From positions 13,268,001-13,332,000 of the forward strand of contig NC_052616.1 in assembly GCF_016545825.1 (NCBI RefSeq): a stretch of DNA of 64,000 bases, written 5' to 3'. This DNA is from Eucalyptus grandis. Taxonomy: Eukaryota; Streptophyta; Magnoliopsida; Myrtales; Myrtaceae. The translations under genes were made by a program, and so were the position numbers. Under the pieces are notes generated by a model, which searched no databases, was not told where the DNA came from, and saw only the letters and a list, made by a program, of their open reading frames with translations. Within the stretch, counting starts at the first letter, position 1; every line of letters starts with the position of its first letter. Below, piece after piece: positions 62,125 to 64,000 of the stretch.

Positions 62125-64000
62125 AGTCTCACCAAAGAACTTAAACTTGTGCAGAAAGTTTCCATCGGTTTAATATTATCAGGGTATCTGTTGATGCCCC
62201 TCAGTTTCTAAGCTAATGCCACTATCGATTGACACGAATAGGTTTCGCAAATTGTTCTTTAAGAAGTCTTAAGTATGCTATAAACAGAAAAATCATTTTT
62301 GCATGATATTAAACTGAGTGAAGTACTGTGATTTACGACGTTAGAAGAACATTAAATAAGAGAATCGCATTTATAATTTTCCTACGCACAATAATTACAC
62401 TTCACCTCATATGTATTGCAAATGCATTGACACATGCCCTAGACAAAACAAGAGACCATGTCCTCCTTAGAGTTGGTCTATCTGTCACTTGGCAGGAAAG
62501 GGCAAGAAATCTACTTTATTAGAGACTGGAGCAAAGAAATTTGCTTGAAATTAGACATAAAAAGATCTCTGCATTAGTCTCACTGAATGATGTTTCTATT
62601 AGCATGAAGCCATGGAAGAATCAAAGGAGCCATGAAAATTTTTGACTTTATGAGGTGGTGACGGTTCAAAAAGTCTTGTCTGCTATGAAGTTAAGTTGCT
62701 TCATTACCACAAACTCCCGGCCAATTCTTTTACTTGTCCAAGCAAACTTTACAAAACTTTAACACTGAAAGGGGCTAGTGAATACACCTAGAGGGGGTGA
62801 ATAAGTGAATGTAATAATTTTTGCAGGACTTAAAGAAGATATCTTGATTTTAGAAGATATTGGTCATAAGACAGATTTTAACTCTAAATAAATGAACAAC
62901 CAGTAAGCATGAATAAGAAGTTCAAGGATAAGAGAAAGTAAACACAGAGTTTATAGTGGTTTGGCTTAGATCAAGCCTACGTCCACTTTCCTCGCTAATA
63001 ACCTATTGGCTGGATTCTACTAGATGTCAAAAGAGTTGTTACAGCTTGAGATCTTGACTATCATAGTGATGAGTCTTATCTAACTCTCACACAGTCACAC
63101 TAAGTGTTTCTCTCTTTTGTATACAATATTTAGCTCGATGAATGAAGAAGCAAGAGACTAGAAGAGATTCAGACTTTGGAATTTTCTCTCAAACACCGTA
63201 CCGAACAACCAAAGAGTCAACCCTTAAATACTCCTTTATGCCTTCTCGACCGTTGGCATTTTCCAAAGGAATTCTTCCAATCTACCCGTTGGACAAAATC
63301 AATTAAGGTGATATCGCGTTGTTGGATAATTTGTGTTGAAAGCTCGTCAATCCTGCTCGCCAATACAAATTAGGATCTTGAGTTTCCATAAGTAGAACCT
63401 TTCAAGTTTATCTTGCCTTTCAAAGATCTTCATATCGGAGTAGTTTCCAACATGAATAAACAATCAAATATTTGTGAATTCCAGCTATAAGATCTTTCTA
63501 ATAATCATATAAAACGAAGCTTTGAAGATAATCTTCATCTGGATAAAAGTCCTATGTTTGGATGAATCTTCATACTTGATGCAGGCTACTTGATAAGGAT
63601 AGACTTTAAGATTAGCGTCTGGTGAACTGTCGGTCTTCAGACTTTGACAATAAAGTCTTCAGATCTTCAGATATAGACTTTGGAAAAGTTTTGTCAACTT
63701 CAAAACAATAAATGAGTTTTCTCTAACAAACACAACGGTATTCTGAAACAAAATAGTTGCCTGCAAATGTTCAGCAACCTCCACCGGAAACAATTACCTG
63801 AAATTAATAGCAGGGCACTGTCGATAGCTGTGCAGGAAAATGTCACTCTCATTAACATTATTATGAGAATATATTCAGTACTTGCAGTGAACTTGCCTAA
63901 TAAACAAGAATTGTGACTAGAACCATTGTTTTTCCGAGAAGTTTCTGAGATGCAAAACAAGAGTTGACCGAAAATAAATTAAGTTTCCTATCAGTTCCTT
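62125..64000 (+). repeat. Duplicated segment S2, interrupted by a solo LTR
   Basis: Second copy of 48440-49335, split into 62125-62765 and 63729-64000 (runs off the window). It also carries a small local duplication around the word gccatg (near 62608-62632) that S1 lacks. Confidence 0.85.
62766..63728. mobile_element. 963-bp solo LTR with verified empty site
   Basis: Begins TGAAAGGGGC and ends CTCTAACA, flanked by aacac (62761-62765, 63729-63733). The paralogue S1 has the uninterrupted site with a single aacac at 49063-49067. Inside are words common in plant LTRs: ctagagggggtgaataag near 62790 and a gtggtttggctta...cctacgtccac stretch near 62958-62985. No interior domain; orientation and superfamily are not certain. 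Confidence 0.93.

Overview
This window is nuclear DNA from a flowering plant, most likely a woody eudicot. The evidence is plant-type CC-NLR immune genes, a plant F-box/LRR gene, plant retrotransposons (TRIM, solo LTRs, tRNA-derived SINEs), MITEs and an old caulimovirid (pararetrovirus) copy. Myrtaceae would fit the style of the GC-rich MITEs and long LTRs, but that is only a weak inference. The DNA is AT-rich and gene-poor. I support three intact protein genes: NLR1 (8772-11636, -), an F-box/LRR gene (23860-25560, +) and NLR3 (54161-57046, +). Most of the rest is gene wreckage and repeats.

Layout. 1-6090: degenerate endogenous caulimovirid (coiled-coil/coat region, zinc knuckle, protease, RT, RNase H, C-terminal tail, then a promoter region with a TATA box). 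6098-6650: dispersed repeat with an inverted partner at 43597-44154. 7185-11955: NLR1 with its 3' flank, 5' leader minisatellite and TATA box. 14201-15141: dead cytochrome c gene. 16373-20390: about 2 kb tandem duplication of unknown content. 21590-23345: NLR pseudogene split by a MITE. 23860-26830: F-box/LRR gene followed by a segment homologous to the NLR1 3' flank. 27292-30542: AT-rich transposon-like repeats and a MITE. 33011-41310: NLR2, a pseudogene sister of NLR1, carrying an inverted duplication of itself, a complete TRIM, a 2.1-kb solo LTR and a SINE, then the same 3' flank. 41880-50067: repeats, SINE, MITEs. 52206-57046: two MITEs in front of the intact NLR3. 61037-61570: NLR4, reduced to a coiled-coil piece. 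62125-64000: second copy of the segment at 48440-49335, interrupted by a 963-bp solo LTR.

How it fits together. The window is a decaying NLR cluster with two lineages. NLR1/NLR2 are head-to-head duplicates with an unusual P-loop (GAQGVGK) and share about 1.5 kb of 3' flank; two further pieces of that flank lie at 25858 and 44888. NLR3, NLR4 and the 21.6-kb pseudogene are RPM1-like with standard motifs. The most interesting structure is inside NLR2: two arms of about 460 bp, roughly nine-tenths identical by eye, in inverted orientation around a 128-bp spacer. If transcribed, this would fold into a long NLR-derived hairpin and could feed small-RNA control of the intact relative NLR1. Several insertions could be checked to the base because the paralogue or the reading frame shows the empty site.
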